Source: Angustibacter sp049994355
GTDB lineage: Bacteria > Actinomycetota > Actinomycetes > Actinomycetales > Angustibacteraceae
Length of the DNA: 64,000 bases
NCBI RefSeq assembly: GCF_049994355.1
Contig: NZ_CP188257.1
Coordinates: 1,240,001-1,304,000, forward strand
Reading direction: 5' to 3'
Shown one piece after another: positions 1-8,149 of the stretch. Below the pieces are notes generated by a model. It was not told the origin of the DNA. It searched no databases and saw only the letters and a list, made by a program, of their open reading frames with translations. The first letter of the stretch is position 1; every line of letters begins with the position of its first letter. The translations under genes were made by a program, and so were the position numbers.

Positions 1-751
1 CGACACCGAGCTGGTCCGCCCTGGCCACGGACCACTGGGCCAGGGACCAGGCCTGGGTGGTGTCCTTCGTGTCGAGCCGGACGCCGGGCACCGTGCCGGT
101 CAGCCTGGTCGACCCGACGGCCACCTGCTCGCGCTTCAGGGCCGCCAGGTACGGCGTGACCGCAGCCGCCCCGCCAGCGGTCGACTTCGGGTCCAGGCGG
201 CAGGTCAGCGCCGCCTTGGAGTTCCCGGACAGGGCGGAGGCGAGTACCCGACCCTCGGGCTCGTGGTCGGCGTACGCCTCGGGGAAGGCCGAGCGCTGCA
301 CCTTCTGCGCGACCTTGGTGATCTCCATCGAGCGGTAGCCGTCGATCTTGATCAGCACGTCGTAGAAAGCGTTCGTCGCGTAGACCGGGTCGGTCACCTG
401 GGAACGCGTGCCCCAGCCCTGGGACGGCCGCTGCTGGAACAGGCCGAGCGAGTCCCGGTCCCCGTAGTCCACGTTGATGAACTTGCTCTCCTGCCTGGCC
501 GTGGCCAACGCGATGGTCGCGGCCCGGGCCGGCAGGGCGCGCTGCATCGCGATGCCCGCGATGGTTGCGGCGTTGCCCATCTGCTCGGGCGTGTACTCGA
601 ACGTGACTCCGTTCGCGGTGGCCTGGCAGGACGGCGAGCCGAACGGCTTGTCCATGCCGTGCAGCGCGAACACCACCACGGCGGCCGCCGCGACGGTTGC
701 GGTGGCCAGCAAGGCGTTACGGGTCACCCGGCCTCGGTGGGACAGACGCAC
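1..751 (-). CDS. Membrane-anchored lytic-transglycosylase-like protein (3' end cut by window)
   Basis: The visible 250 residues start with a GTG 11 bases behind the dapD stop. An N-terminal hydrophobic segment (about residues 11-30) suggests a signal anchor, so the rest should lie outside the membrane. The stretch ARQESKF followed by GDRDSLGLFQQRPSQGWGT resembles the active-site region of SLT/lysozyme-like folds common in actinobacterial secreted proteins; the Glu of RQES would be the catalytic acid. I infer peptidoglycan contact but no enzyme activity is proven, and homologues are often annotated only as hypothetical. The gene runs off the left edge, so total length and any C-terminal domain are unknown. 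It reads in the same direction as dapD and may share its transcript. Confidence 0.7.
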   Translation of the reverse strand, partial: MRLSHRGRVTRNALLATATVAAAAVVVFALHGMDKPFGSPSCQATANGVTFEYTPEQMGNAATIAGIAMQRALPARAATIALATARQESKFINVDYGDRDSLGLFQQRPSQGWGTRSQVTDPVYATNAFYDVLIKIDGYRSMEITKVAQKVQRSAFPEAYADHEPEGRVLASALSGNSKAALTCRLDPKSTAGGAAAVTPYLAALKREQVAVGSTRLTGTVPGVRLDTKDTTQAWSLAQWSVARADQLGV

Positions 752-761
752 CTGGTCGGCC

Positions 762-1715
762 TCAGTTGGCGTGCAGGACGGCGTTGAGCTCGACGGTCGT
801 GCCTGGCCGGGCCACCACCTCGACCCGTCCGCTGGTGGAGTTGCGGCGCAGCAGCATGTTCGAGGCGCCGGACAGCTCGCGCGCCTTGACCACCCGGCCG
901 GCTTGGTCGCCGTCCACGAGGGTCACCTTGGTGCCGGCGGTCACGTACAGCCCGGCCTCGACGACGCAGTCGTCGCCCAGGCTGATCCCGACCCCGGAGT
1001 TGGCGCCGAGCAGGCAGCGCCGGCCGATGGACACGACGTCCTTGCCGCCGCCGGACAGGGTGCCCAGGATCGACGCGCCGCCGCCGACGTCCGAACCGTC
1101 ACCGACCACCACGCCGGCCACGATCCGGCCCTCGACCATCGACGTGCCCAGGGTGCCCGCGTTGAAGTTCACGAACCCCTCGTGCATCACGGTCGTGCCG
1201 CTGGCCAGGTGCGCACCGAGCCGGACCCGGTCGGCGTCCGCGATGCGCACCCCGCTGGGCACGACGTAGTCGACCATCCGCGGGAACTTGTCGATGCCGT
1301 ACACGGTGACCCGACCGTGCTGGGCCATCAGCCGCGCCCGGGTGGACTCGAAGCCCTCGACCGCGCAGGGTCCGGCGCTGGTCCAGACCACGTTGTTCAG
1401 CACCCCGAACAGGCCGTCCAGGTTCTGACCGTGCGGTTGCACCAGGCGGTGCGAGAGCAGGTGCAGACGTAGGTAGGCGTCCGCCGGGTCGGCCGGGGCG
1501 GCGTCCAGGTCGATCTCGGTGCGCACCACGTCCAGCCGCACGCGGCGGGCCGGGTCCATGTCCTCCAGCGCGCCCAGCTCGGCCGGCACGTCGTACGGCC
1601 CGGCGTGCGCCGGGGCCGGGCCGAGTGCAGGGCTCGGGTACCAGACGTCGAGCACGAGACCGTCGTCCGTGGTCGTGGCGAGGCCGTGGCCCCAGGCGGC
1701 GCGGGTGTCGGTCAT
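762..1715 (-). CDS. dapD: Tetrahydrodipicolinate N-succinyltransferase DapD
   Basis: This 317-residue protein transfers succinyl from succinyl-CoA to tetrahydrodipicolinate in the diaminopimelate/lysine pathway in the cytoplasm. The central part has the left-handed beta-helix character of hexapeptide acyltransferases (runs such as GAHLASGTTVMHEGFVNFNA and GIGLGDDCVVEAG-type turns), and length and N-terminal domain fit the actinobacterial DapD group. I chose the ATG at 1715 over a GTG six bases upstream because a TATCCT hexamer at 1728-1723 ends exactly 7 bases before it, the spacing of a leaderless transcript. It is divergent from dapE, which acts two steps later in the same pathway. Confidence 0.93.
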   Translation of the reverse strand: MTDTRAAWGHGLATTTDDGLVLDVWYPSPALGPAPAHAGPYDVPAELGALEDMDPARRVRLDVVRTEIDLDAAPADPADAYLRLHLLSHRLVQPHGQNLDGLFGVLNNVVWTSAGPCAVEGFESTRARLMAQHGRVTVYGIDKFPRMVDYVVPSGVRIADADRVRLGAHLASGTTVMHEGFVNFNAGTLGTSMVEGRIVAGVVVGDGSDVGGGASILGTLSGGGKDVVSIGRRCLLGANSGVGISLGDDCVVEAGLYVTAGTKVTLVDGDQAGRVVKARELSGASNMLLRRNSTSGRVEVVARPGTTVELNAVLHAN

Positions 1716-1722
1716 ATGCACC

Positions 1723-1728
1723 AGGATA
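1723..1728 (-). promoter_or_regulatory. Leaderless -10 element of dapD
   Basis: TATCCT read on the minus strand, 7 bases before the dapD ATG. It sits in the 158-base gap between divergent dapD and dapE. Confidence 0.55.
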
Positions 1729-1859
1729 CGTGGCCGCTGATCACCACCGGCTGGGTGTCGTGATGCTCCGGTGAGGGTCCGCGTCGGTTTCGTGCAGGTG
1801 CGACGGCGCCCTGCGCCGCTGCGCCGTCGTGCCGCTGCGCCGTCATGCTGAGCGCCGAC

Positions 1860-1865
1860 TAGGGT
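1860..1865 (+). promoter_or_regulatory. Leaderless -10 element of dapE
   Basis: TAGGGT, 8 bases before the dapE ATG at 1874. A triplicated GCCGCTGCGCCGTC-like motif lies just upstream, around 1805-1850. Confidence 0.55.
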
Positions 1866-1873
1866 CGGGGACC

Positions 1874-2941
1874 ATGACGGACCTGCTCGACCTGACCGGC
1901 GACCCGGCCGACCTGACCCGCGTGCTGTGCGACCTGGAGTCGGTCAGCGGCAACGAGGGCCCGCTGGCGGACCTCGTCGAGCGGACGCTGCGCACGCTGC
2001 CGCACCTGAGCGTGACCCGGTACGGCGACGCCGTGCTGGCCCGAACCGAGCTCGGCCGGGCCGAGCGGGTCGTGCTCGCCGGGCACATCGACACGGTGCC
2101 GTTGGCCGCCGCCGCGAACCTGCCGACCTGGCTGGAGGGCGACCGGCTGTACGGGCGCGGCACCTGCGACATGAAGGGCGGGGTCGCCGTCCAGCTGGCC
2201 CTCGCGGCTGCGCTGCCCGAGCCGAGCCGTGACCTGACCTTCGTGTTCTACGACGGCGAGGAGGTCGAGTCCGAGCGCAACGGCCTGGGACGGATCTCCC
2301 GCGAGGCCCCCGATCAGCTGGCCGGCGACTTCGCGGTGCTGCTCGAACCGACGTCCGGCAACGTCGAGGGCGGCTGTAACGGCACCATCCGGGTGGACGT
2401 GACGATGCACGGCAGGGCCGCGCATTCGGCGCGGGCCTGGATGGGGCACAACGCGATCCACGACGCTGCGGTGGTGCTCGGCCGGCTGACCGCCTACGAC
2501 CCGCAGGACGTCGAGGTGGAGGGGCTGGTGTTCCGGGAGAGCCTGAACGCCGTGCGGATCGACGGCGGGGTGGCCGGCAACGTGATCCCGGATCGCTGTG
2601 TGGTGAGCGTGAACTACCGGTTCGCGCCCAGCAAGAGTGTGCAGGACGCCGAGCATCACCTGCGTGAGCTGTTCACCGGCCTCGACGTGGTGGTCAGCGA
2701 CGCCGCCGGGGGCGCTCGCCCGGGTCTGGACCGGCCGATGGCCAAGGCCTTCCTCGACGTGATCGGCAAGGCGCCCGGGCCGAAGTACGGCTGGACCGAC
2801 GTCGCGCGGTTCAGCGAGCTGGGCATGCCCGCCGTCAACTTCGGGCCGGGGGACCCGCTCAAGGCCCACGCGGACGACGAGTTCGTGCCGGTCGAGCAGA
2901 TTCGGCACTGTCTTCGGGTCCTCAAGGCTTGGCTGGCATAG
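1874..2941 (+). CDS. dapE: Succinyl-diaminopimelate desuccinylase DapE (M20 family)
   Basis: A 355-residue M20 metallohydrolase that removes succinyl from N-succinyl-LL-diaminopimelate, giving the diaminopimelate used for lysine and peptidoglycan. The di-zinc ligands and catalytic residues of the family are all visible: H71 and D73 in GHIDTV, D99 in GTCDMKGG, E129-E130 in YDGEEVES, E158 in LLEPTSG, and the late His in LKAHADDE. The ATG at 1874 follows a TAGGGT -10 by 8 bases and gives the usual N-terminus; an upstream in-frame start would lie before that promoter. It is paired head to head with dapD. The stop TAG at 2939 is also the first part of the likely -10 of the next gene. Confidence 0.94.
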   Translation: MTDLLDLTGDPADLTRVLCDLESVSGNEGPLADLVERTLRTLPHLSVTRYGDAVLARTELGRAERVVLAGHIDTVPLAAAANLPTWLEGDRLYGRGTCDMKGGVAVQLALAAALPEPSRDLTFVFYDGEEVESERNGLGRISREAPDQLAGDFAVLLEPTSGNVEGGCNGTIRVDVTMHGRAAHSARAWMGHNAIHDAAVVLGRLTAYDPQDVEVEGLVFRESLNAVRIDGGVAGNVIPDRCVVSVNYRFAPSKSVQDAEHHLRELFTGLDVVVSDAAGGARPGLDRPMAKAFLDVIGKAPGPKYGWTDVARFSELGMPAVNFGPGDPLKAHADDEFVPVEQIRHCLRVLKAWLA

Positions 2942-2944
2942 CGT
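2939..2944 (+). promoter_or_regulatory. Leaderless -10 element of the LOG-family gene
   Basis: TAGCGT, 7 bases before the ATG at 2952. Its first three bases are the dapE stop codon. Confidence 0.5.
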
Positions 2945-2951
2945 TCGCTCC

Positions 2952-3734
2952 ATGACAACGAGCCGGCCGAGCCCCGCCCCGAACGACGAACCGGAGCACC
3001 GGACCGGTCCGGTACGACTGCGCGGCGACCTGGTGCCGGACAGCACCACCGACCAGCGCCTGCTGGACAGCCGCGGCTCGAGCGACTGGGTGCACACCGA
3101 CCCGTGGCGGGTGCTGCGGATCCAGAGCGAGTTCGTCGAGGGCTTCGGCGCGTTGGCCGAGCTCGGACGAGCGGTCACCGTGTTCGGCTCGGCCCGGCTG
3201 CGGCCCGACTCAGCGACCTACCAGCTCGGCGTCGAGGTCGGGCGCCAGCTGGCGCGGGCCGGGTACGCGCTGATCACCGGCGGCGGCCCCGGGGTGATGG
3301 AGGCCGTCAACAAGGGTGCCCGCGAGGGCGGCGGGGTCAGCGTCGGGCTCGGGATCGAGCTGCCGCACGAGCAGGGCCTCAACGACTACGTGGAGCTGGG
3401 CATCAACTTCCGCTACTTCTTCGCCCGCAAGACCATGTTCGTGAAGTACGCGGAGGGGTTCGTGGTGCTGCCCGGTGGCTTCGGGACGCTGGACGAGCTC
3501 TTCGAGGCGCTGACGCTGGTGCAGACGCGCAAGGTCACCCGCTTCCCGATCGTGCTGATGGGCACCGAGTACTGGAGCGGGCTGCTGGCCTGGCTGCGTC
3601 AGGTGGCGCTGGACCACGGCACCATCAACGAGACCGACCTCGCGCTGCTGACCGTCACCGACGACGTCGAGGAAGCCGTGCGGGCCATCGTCGAGGCCGA
3701 CTCCCGGCCAGGGCACGCCGTCCGGCTGGGCTGA
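2952..3734 (+). CDS. LOG-family (TIGR00730) Rossmann-fold nucleotide hydrolase
   Basis: A 260-residue protein with the two hallmarks of the LOG / 'lysine decarboxylase-like' family: GGGPGVMEAVNKGA at about residues 110-123 and PGGFGTLDE at 174-182, with R159-K160 between them. Family members with this signature cleave the N-glycosidic bond of 5'-monophosphate nucleosides (cytokinin-type phosphoribohydrolases); the older name lysine decarboxylase is wrong. The N-terminal 45 residues are polar and poorly conserved in character. Position directly after dapE is common in actinobacteria. The substrate in this organism is not deducible from the sequence. Confidence 0.88.
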   Translation: MTTSRPSPAPNDEPEHRTGPVRLRGDLVPDSTTDQRLLDSRGSSDWVHTDPWRVLRIQSEFVEGFGALAELGRAVTVFGSARLRPDSATYQLGVEVGRQLARAGYALITGGGPGVMEAVNKGAREGGGVSVGLGIELPHEQGLNDYVELGINFRYFFARKTMFVKYAEGFVVLPGGFGTLDELFEALTLVQTRKVTRFPIVLMGTEYWSGLLAWLRQVALDHGTINETDLALLTVTDDVEEAVRAIVEADSRPGHAVRLG

Positions 3735-3795
3735 GACCTTCCTGGGCATCCACTCGTTTCCTGGACACCCGTCCATCGCCGGGCGACCATGGACC

Positions 3796-4029
3796 ATGAA
3801 CGTGTCGCCGCTGCCGTCGAGGGGGACCGTGCTGGTCGGCCGGGACGTCGCCGGGCGCACGCTGCGGGTCAGCCCGCACCCGGAAGTCGGCCGCGTCGTG
3901 CTGTCGATCTGGCAGGACAGCATCTGTGTGGCCACGTTCCGACTGGCCGAGGCCGATGTGCCGGACCTGCTCAAGGTGCTCGCGCAGGGCCTTCTGCCGG
4001 CCCAGCATCCGGCCCAGCTGCCGGCCTAG
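3796..4029 (+). CDS. Small conserved-type hypothetical protein ending in a repeat-borne stop
   Basis: A 77-residue protein of unknown function. The first 65 residues look like a compact beta-alpha domain (VGRDVAGRTLRVS, RVVLSIWQDSICVATFRL, DVPDLLKVL). The last residues, QHPAQLPA, are encoded by a 12-bp tandem repeat, and the stop TAG is a repeat copy in which CAG has become TAG. The repeat continues in frame after the stop and meets a second identical TAG. Position between the LOG gene and a DivIVA-like gene suggests a real, small housekeeping gene of actinobacteria. Confidence 0.65.
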   Translation: MNVSPLPSRGTVLVGRDVAGRTLRVSPHPEVGRVVLSIWQDSICVATFRLAEADVPDLLKVLAQGLLPAQHPAQLPA

Positions 4030-4118
4030 CATCCGGCCCAGCTGCCGGCCTAGCATCCGGCCCAGCATCCGGCCCAGCATCCGGCCCAGCATCCGGCCAG
4101 CATCCGGCCCAGCATCCG
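3998..4118. repeat. 12-bp tandem repeat spanning a stop codon
   Basis: About ten imperfect copies of CAGCATCCGGCC (variants CAGCTGCCGGCC and TAGCATCCGGCC). Twelve bases keep the reading frame, so the array encodes QHPA/QLPA units broken by two TAG codons that replace CAG. One copy near 4099 has lost a base. Confidence 0.92.
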
Positions 4119-4180
4119 GGCATGGTCGCCGAAGCCGGCTGACCCTCGAAGCCGCCCGGCTGTCGGGCCTGCATGGCACG

Positions 4181-4465
4181 ATGCTCCTCGTGACCCTGGT
4201 GCAGATCTTCGTAGTGCTCGCCGTGATCGCCGTGGTGGGCGCCGTCGCTGCGGGCGCCGTTCGCGGCGGCCTGCCCGAGCCGGAGTCCACCGTCCCGGAC
4301 GCCGGGCTGTCCGAGGGCACGCTGCAGGCGGACGACGTCAGCCAGGTGCGTTTCGCGTTGGCCTTCCGCGGCTATCGGATGGACCAGGTCGACGAGGTGC
4401 TGGACCGGCTCTGCGCCGAGCTGAGCGAGCGCGACGCAGAGATCGCCCGGCTCAAGGAGCAGTGA
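4181..4465 (+). CDS. Single-pass DivIVA-domain protein
   Basis: A 94-residue protein with one N-terminal membrane segment (about residues 4-26, rich in V/A/I) and a C-terminal DivIVA-like half. The DivIVA signature is the run FRGYRMDQVDEVLDRLCAEL, which precedes a short coiled coil. DivIVA-domain proteins recruit partners to poles or septa; such short membrane-anchored versions are typical of actinobacteria but have no assigned partner. The start is ATG 4181, or GTG 4190 four codons further. The stop overlaps the next start as GTGA, indicating translational coupling. Confidence 0.8.
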   Translation: MLLVTLVQIFVVLAVIAVVGAVAAGAVRGGLPEPESTVPDAGLSEGTLQADDVSQVRFALAFRGYRMDQVDEVLDRLCAELSERDAEIARLKEQ

Positions 4466-4956
4466 GCGTGGCGTTGTTCTGCGTGCGGCGCGACATCGCC
4501 GCCCCGGCGTCCGACGTCTGGGCCACCCTGACGGACTGGCCCGCGCACGGCCGGTGGGTGGCGGGCACCCGCGTGCGGACGACGTCAGCGCAGCCGGACG
4601 GCGTCGGGGCCACCTTCGTGGCGCGCACCGGTGTTGGCCGGCTCGGCTTCGACGACCCGATGACCGTGACGGTCTGGCAGCCGCCCGATGGTGACCGGCC
4701 GGGACGGTGCACGGTGCGCAAGACCGGCCGAGTGGTGCTGGGGGAGGCGACCTTCGAGGTGAGCGCGTCGGCGCCGGGCCGCAGCCGGCTGGACTGGTCG
4801 GAGGACGTCGAGCTGGCCGGCGTCCGGCGGCTTCCCGGCTCGGCCTACCTGAGCCGGCTGGTCGGCGGCTGGGTGTTCGGCTCGGTCGTGCGCCGGATGG
4901 CGCGCGAGGTCGAGTCGTCGGCGAGCGCGGCGCCCCCGTCGCAGCGGCCGGCATGA
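4462..4956 (+). CDS. SRPBCC-family (START-like) protein
   Basis: A 164-residue protein with the polyketide-cyclase/START-like layout: an N-terminal strand leading into PASDVWATLTDWPAHGRW, central strands containing GVGATFVARTG, and a long C-terminal helix (VVRRMAREVESS). The fold makes a hydrophobic cavity, and members bind lipids or small hydrophobic molecules; the ligand here is unknown. It overlaps the upstream DivIVA-like gene by GTGA and the downstream glycosylase gene by ATGA, so three genes are translated as one unit. Confidence 0.8.
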   Translation: MSVALFCVRRDIAAPASDVWATLTDWPAHGRWVAGTRVRTTSAQPDGVGATFVARTGVGRLGFDDPMTVTVWQPPDGDRPGRCTVRKTGRVVLGEATFEVSASAPGRSRLDWSEDVELAGVRRLPGSAYLSRLVGGWVFGSVVRRMAREVESSASAAPPSQRPA

Positions 4957-5543
4957 CGGCGCCGGTCGTCGGCCCGGACGGGTTGGCTCGCTGCGCCTGG
5001 GCCAGCAGCACTGCTGACTACCTGTCCTACCACGACCAGGAGTGGGGCCGCCCGGTGCACGGCGAGCTCGCCCTGTACGAGCGGATCACCCTGGAGGCGT
5101 TCCAGTCCGGGCTGTCCTGGATCACCATCCTGCGCAAGCGCGAAGGCTTCCGCGCCGCGTTCGCCGGCTTCGACCCGCAGGTCGTCGCCGGCTTCGGCGA
5201 GGACGACGTGACCCGGCTGATGGCGGACGCCTCGATCGTGCGCAACCAGGCGAAGATCCGCGCCGCCGTGGTCAACGCCGCGGCGGTGCTGGCGTTGCGT
5301 GACGACGGTGGCCTGGACGACTTCGTCTGGTCCTTCGCCCCCACGCCTCGGCCGGCCAGGCTGGGCGCCGAAGACACCTTCCCGGCTACGACCGCGGAGT
5401 CCAAGGCGTTGGCAAAGGCGTTGAAGGCCAAGGGTTTCGCGTTCGTCGGGCCGACCACGGCATACGCTGCGATGCAGGCCTGCGGGCTGGTCGACGACCA
5501 CGTCGCGGGCTGCCACGTGCCGCCGAGCGCGGCGCGGGCGTGA
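4953..5543 (+). CDS. tag: DNA-3-methyladenine glycosylase I
   Basis: A 196-residue base-excision-repair glycosylase that removes 3-methyladenine from alkylated DNA. The zinc-snap residues of E. coli Tag are present with the same spacing: C14 and H27 (RCAW and YHDQEWG) and H183 and C187 near the C-terminus (DDHVAGCH). The helix-hairpin-helix and aromatic pocket region (LEAFQSGLSWITILRKREGF) is intact. The start ATG overlaps the stop of the SRPBCC gene, and its own stop overlaps the GTG of the next gene, so it is part of a tightly coupled operon. Confidence 0.94.
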   Translation: MTAPVVGPDGLARCAWASSTADYLSYHDQEWGRPVHGELALYERITLEAFQSGLSWITILRKREGFRAAFAGFDPQVVAGFGEDDVTRLMADASIVRNQAKIRAAVVNAAAVLALRDDGGLDDFVWSFAPTPRPARLGAEDTFPATTAESKALAKALKAKGFAFVGPTTAYAAMQACGLVDDHVAGCHVPPSAARA

Positions 5544-6736
5544 GCGCCGCGCCGACGGCTGCGCCGTCCACGGTTGCGACCCGGCTGCGTGCGGTGCCGG
5601 ACGCCGCGAAGCTGCTCGCGTTCTTCGCGCTGACCCGGGTCTGGGCGGCCGTGTTCATCGGGCGCGCGGCCGACCGGCAGCTGCCGAGCATCTGGACCGG
5701 CAGCCGGTCCGGCTACTTCGACATGGCCCAGCTGTGGGACGGGCAGTGGTACAAGATCATCGCCGAGCAGGGCTATCCGGCCGGTCTGCCGGTGGACGCG
5801 GCCGGCAACGTCCAGCAGAACCCCTGGGCGTTCTTCCCCGGCTTCCCGTTCACGGTCAAGCCGGTGATGGCGCTGACCGGGCTGCCCTTCTCGCAGGCTG
5901 CGGTCCTGGTGAACGTGCTCCTCGCCGCCTGCGCGCTCTACGTGGTGATGAAGGTGCTGCAGCAGGTCGCCGGGCGGCGGTTCGGGCTGTGGGGCGCGAT
6001 GCTGCTGTGCGCGGTGCCCAGCGCACCGGCCCTGCAGATCGCCTACAGCGAGAGCCTGGCCCTGCTGCTGCTGGCGCTCGCCTGCTGGTGGCTGCTGAAC
6101 CGCGACTACCTGCTGTGTGCGGTGGCGGTGGTGGCGCTCGCCCTCACCCGGCCGATCGTCGCGCCGTTCGCGCTGGTGGTGCTGACCCACCTGGTGGTTC
6201 GTTGGCGGCGCCGCGGCACCGATCCGTTCCGGACGTCCGAACGGGTCCAGGTGGTGGGGCTGGGGCTGCTCGCCGCGGGGGCCAGCCTGATCTGGCCCGT
6301 CATGGTTGGCCTGGCGGTGGGCTCCTCGGACGCCTACGAGCGCACCCAGGGCGCCTGGCGCAGCGGTGGGGTGATCCAGCCCTTCCACCAGTCGATGGGC
6401 ATCGTGCACCTGCTGTGGGGCGACCGCGGACCCTGGTACCTGCTGACCGGGGCGGTCGTCTACGTCGGGCTGCTGCTGTCGCCGTGGGGACGCCGGGTCG
6501 GCGCCGAGCTGGTGACCTGGTGCCTGGCCTACCCCTTCTACCTGCTCGCCGTCACCGAGCCCTGGACGAGTACGTTCCGCTACCTGCTCATGCTGTTCCC
6601 GCTCGGTGCGGTGCTCGCCGGACTGCTGCGCTCGCGCTGGCTGATCGCCGCCTTCGCACTGCTCGGGCTGGTCTGGCAGGTGCACTGGATCGACGACCTG
6701 CTGCTGTTCGTGCCGCCGACGGACTACCCACCGTGA
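5540..6736 (+). CDS. GT-C type membrane glycosyltransferase (PIG-V-like)
   Basis: A 398-residue polytopic membrane protein with about nine or ten hydrophobic helices. The first external loop carries FDMAQLWDGQWYKIIAEQGY, matching the Asp-containing loop motif of GT-C mannosyltransferases that use polyprenyl-phosphate sugars; in actinobacteria such proteins contribute to cell-envelope mannosylation. The acceptor is not predictable. The GTG start overlaps the tag stop. The C-terminal YPP and the stop lie at the edge of a 21-bp tandem repeat shared with the convergent gene. Confidence 0.8.
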   Translation: MSAAPTAAPSTVATRLRAVPDAAKLLAFFALTRVWAAVFIGRAADRQLPSIWTGSRSGYFDMAQLWDGQWYKIIAEQGYPAGLPVDAAGNVQQNPWAFFPGFPFTVKPVMALTGLPFSQAAVLVNVLLAACALYVVMKVLQQVAGRRFGLWGAMLLCAVPSAPALQIAYSESLALLLLALACWWLLNRDYLLCAVAVVALALTRPIVAPFALVVLTHLVVRWRRRGTDPFRTSERVQVVGLGLLAAGASLIWPVMVGLAVGSSDAYERTQGAWRSGGVIQPFHQSMGIVHLLWGDRGPWYLLTGAVVYVGLLLSPWGRRVGAELVTWCLAYPFYLLAVTEPWTSTFRYLLMLFPLGAVLAGLLRSRWLIAAFALLGLVWQVHWIDDLLLFVPPTDYPP

Positions 6737-6797
6737 TCAGCGGCCGATGAGGGTGGATCAGCGGCCGATGAGGGTGGATCAGCGGCCGATGAAGGTG
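6735..6797. repeat. 21-bp tandem repeat between convergent genes, spanning both stops
   Basis: Three copies of a 21-bp unit beginning GATCAGCGGCC (6735-6755, 6756-6776, 6777-6797; the third has one change). The glycosyltransferase stop (6734-6736) touches copy 1 and the enoyl-CoA hydratase stop (6781-6779) lies in copy 3. Because 21 is divisible by 3, the hydratase frame would read IGR-stop again twice if the first stop were read through. Confidence 0.93.
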
Positions 6798-7639
6798 GGG
6801 CGCTGCTTGGCCACGAAGGCCTCCACCGCGCCCGCGTGGTCCTGGCTGCGTCCGGTCAGGTCCATCAGGTCCGCCTCGTTGGCCAGCGACTGCTCCAGGT
6901 CGTGCGACTGCGAGAACGCGATGGCCCGGCGGATCGAGGCATAGGCCAGGGTTGGCCCGGCGGCAAGCGTGCGGGCCAGCTCGGTGGTGGCCGCCTCGAG
7001 CTCCTCGTCGGGCACCACCCGGGTGGCCAGGCCCAGCTCGAGCGCCTCCTGCGCGCCGACGGTCCGCGGGAAGAGCAGCAGGTCCTTCGCCTTGGCCACG
7101 CCGACCAGCCGCGGCAGCCACCACGAGGCGCCGGAGTCGCAGGACAGCGCGATCGCGCTGAACGCCAGGTTGAAGCCTGCGCTGGCACCGACCAGCCGGA
7201 CGTCCGCGGCGAACGCGAAGGAGGCACCGGCACCCGCCGCCACGCCGTTCACCGAGGCGATCACCGGCTTCGCCATCGTGGCGATCAGGGTGGCGATCGG
7301 GTTGTAGTGCTCGCGCACCGTGCCGCCCAGCGCGAACCCGGCTGACCCGGCTGACCCGGCTGACCCGGCTGCCCCGCCGCTGCCGCTGCCGGCGGCGTTC
7401 GCGGCCCGCAGGTCGGCGACGTGCTCGCGCAGGTCCTGCCCGGCGCTGAACGCCCGACCGCTGCCGGTCAGCACGACGCAGCGCACCTCATCGTCCTCGC
7501 CGGCCGTGCGCAGCGCCTCGAGCAGCGCGACCTTGGTGGCCCGGTCCAGCGAGTTCATCGCCTCGGGCCGGCGCAGCCGGACCACCGCGACGGCGTCCTG
7601 GACCTCGTACTCCACTGGTGCGTCAACGGTCTGGCTCAC
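6779..7639 (-). CDS. Enoyl-CoA hydratase/isomerase family protein
   Basis: A 286-residue crotonase-fold enzyme. The oxyanion-hole motifs are SAGQD at 65-69 and the helix start NGVAAGAGAS near 131-140. The second catalytic position reads LSCDSGASWWLPR, the Asp arrangement seen in PaaG-like isomerases/hydratases rather than the Glu pair of classical hydratases, so a role in aromatic or unsaturated acyl-CoA isomerisation is plausible. Residues 81-102 are a Gly/Ala/Ser insertion (GSAGSAGSAG) encoded by a 9-bp tandem repeat, absent from typical family members. The GTG start follows a good GGAGG ribosome site. It is transcribed convergently with the glycosyltransferase. Confidence 0.88.
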   Translation of the reverse strand: MSQTVDAPVEYEVQDAVAVVRLRRPEAMNSLDRATKVALLEALRTAGEDDEVRCVVLTGSGRAFSAGQDLREHVADLRAANAAGSGSGGAAGSAGSAGSAGFALGGTVREHYNPIATLIATMAKPVIASVNGVAAGAGASFAFAADVRLVGASAGFNLAFSAIALSCDSGASWWLPRLVGVAKAKDLLLFPRTVGAQEALELGLATRVVPDEELEAATTELARTLAAGPTLAYASIRRAIAFSQSHDLEQSLANEADLMDLTGRSQDHAGAVEAFVAKQRPTFIGR

Positions 7640-7842
7640 GGTGCCTCCGAGCTGGGTCCGACGTGTCGCAAGCCAGTCTGCCCTCTGCGCTGACGTCGGC
7701 GCGCACCGCCTCGAATGGCCGAACCGCAGGGGTTGATTTCCCGCGGAAGCGAACTCGCGGGATACTGGTGGGGACTACCCGCCGTGACGGCTGCCCGCAA
7801 ACGGCCAGCCCGGCGTCCGCGAACAGCGAAAGGGGTCGGCGA

Positions 7843-8025
7843 ATGGCCGCCATGAAGCCCAGGACCGGGGACGGTCCGCTCGAGGTGACCAAGGAAGGGC
7901 GGGACATCGTCATGCGCATGCCACTGGACGGTGGCGGTCGCCTCGTGGTCGAGATGACCCCGGACGAGGCGAACGCCCTCGGTGACGCGCTCAAGGGCGC
8001 CACCGGCGTGACCGCGAGCGCGTGA
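7843..8025 (+). CDS. DUF3117 small protein
   Basis: A 60-residue protein starting MAAMKPRTGDGPLEVTKEGR, the very conserved opening of DUF3117 proteins in actinobacteria. The function is unknown. The ATG at 7843 has an AAGGGG ribosome site at a suitable distance and gives the family's standard length; in-frame upstream codons lie outside the conserved domain. It stands alone, followed by a strong intrinsic terminator at 8058-8093. Confidence 0.92.
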   Translation: MAAMKPRTGDGPLEVTKEGRDIVMRMPLDGGGRLVVEMTPDEANALGDALKGATGVTASA

Positions 8026-8057
8026 CCGTCAACGGCTGACCGCACCGCGTGTGACCT

Positions 8058-8093
8058 CGTCGGGCCCTCCCCACCCTGGGGGAGGGCCCGACG
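8058..8093 (+). terminator. Strong hairpin terminator after DUF3117
   Basis: A perfect 15-bp stem (8058-8072 with 8079-8093, CGTCGGGCCCTCCCC and its complement) and a 6-base loop. Only a weak T run follows, as is usual at this GC content. Confidence 0.85.
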
Positions 8094-8149
8094 GCGTTTG
8101 CTGCCGGGCTAAGGTTCTGGCGTCCCCCTGACCTGCCTCGAGGAGTTCC

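Noticed and set aside
3926..4180. N-terminal extension of the DivIVA-like gene through the repeat array
   Set aside because: The extension consists of repeat-encoded SIRP units and overlaps the 77-residue gene; the conserved membrane helix begins at the ATG at 4181.
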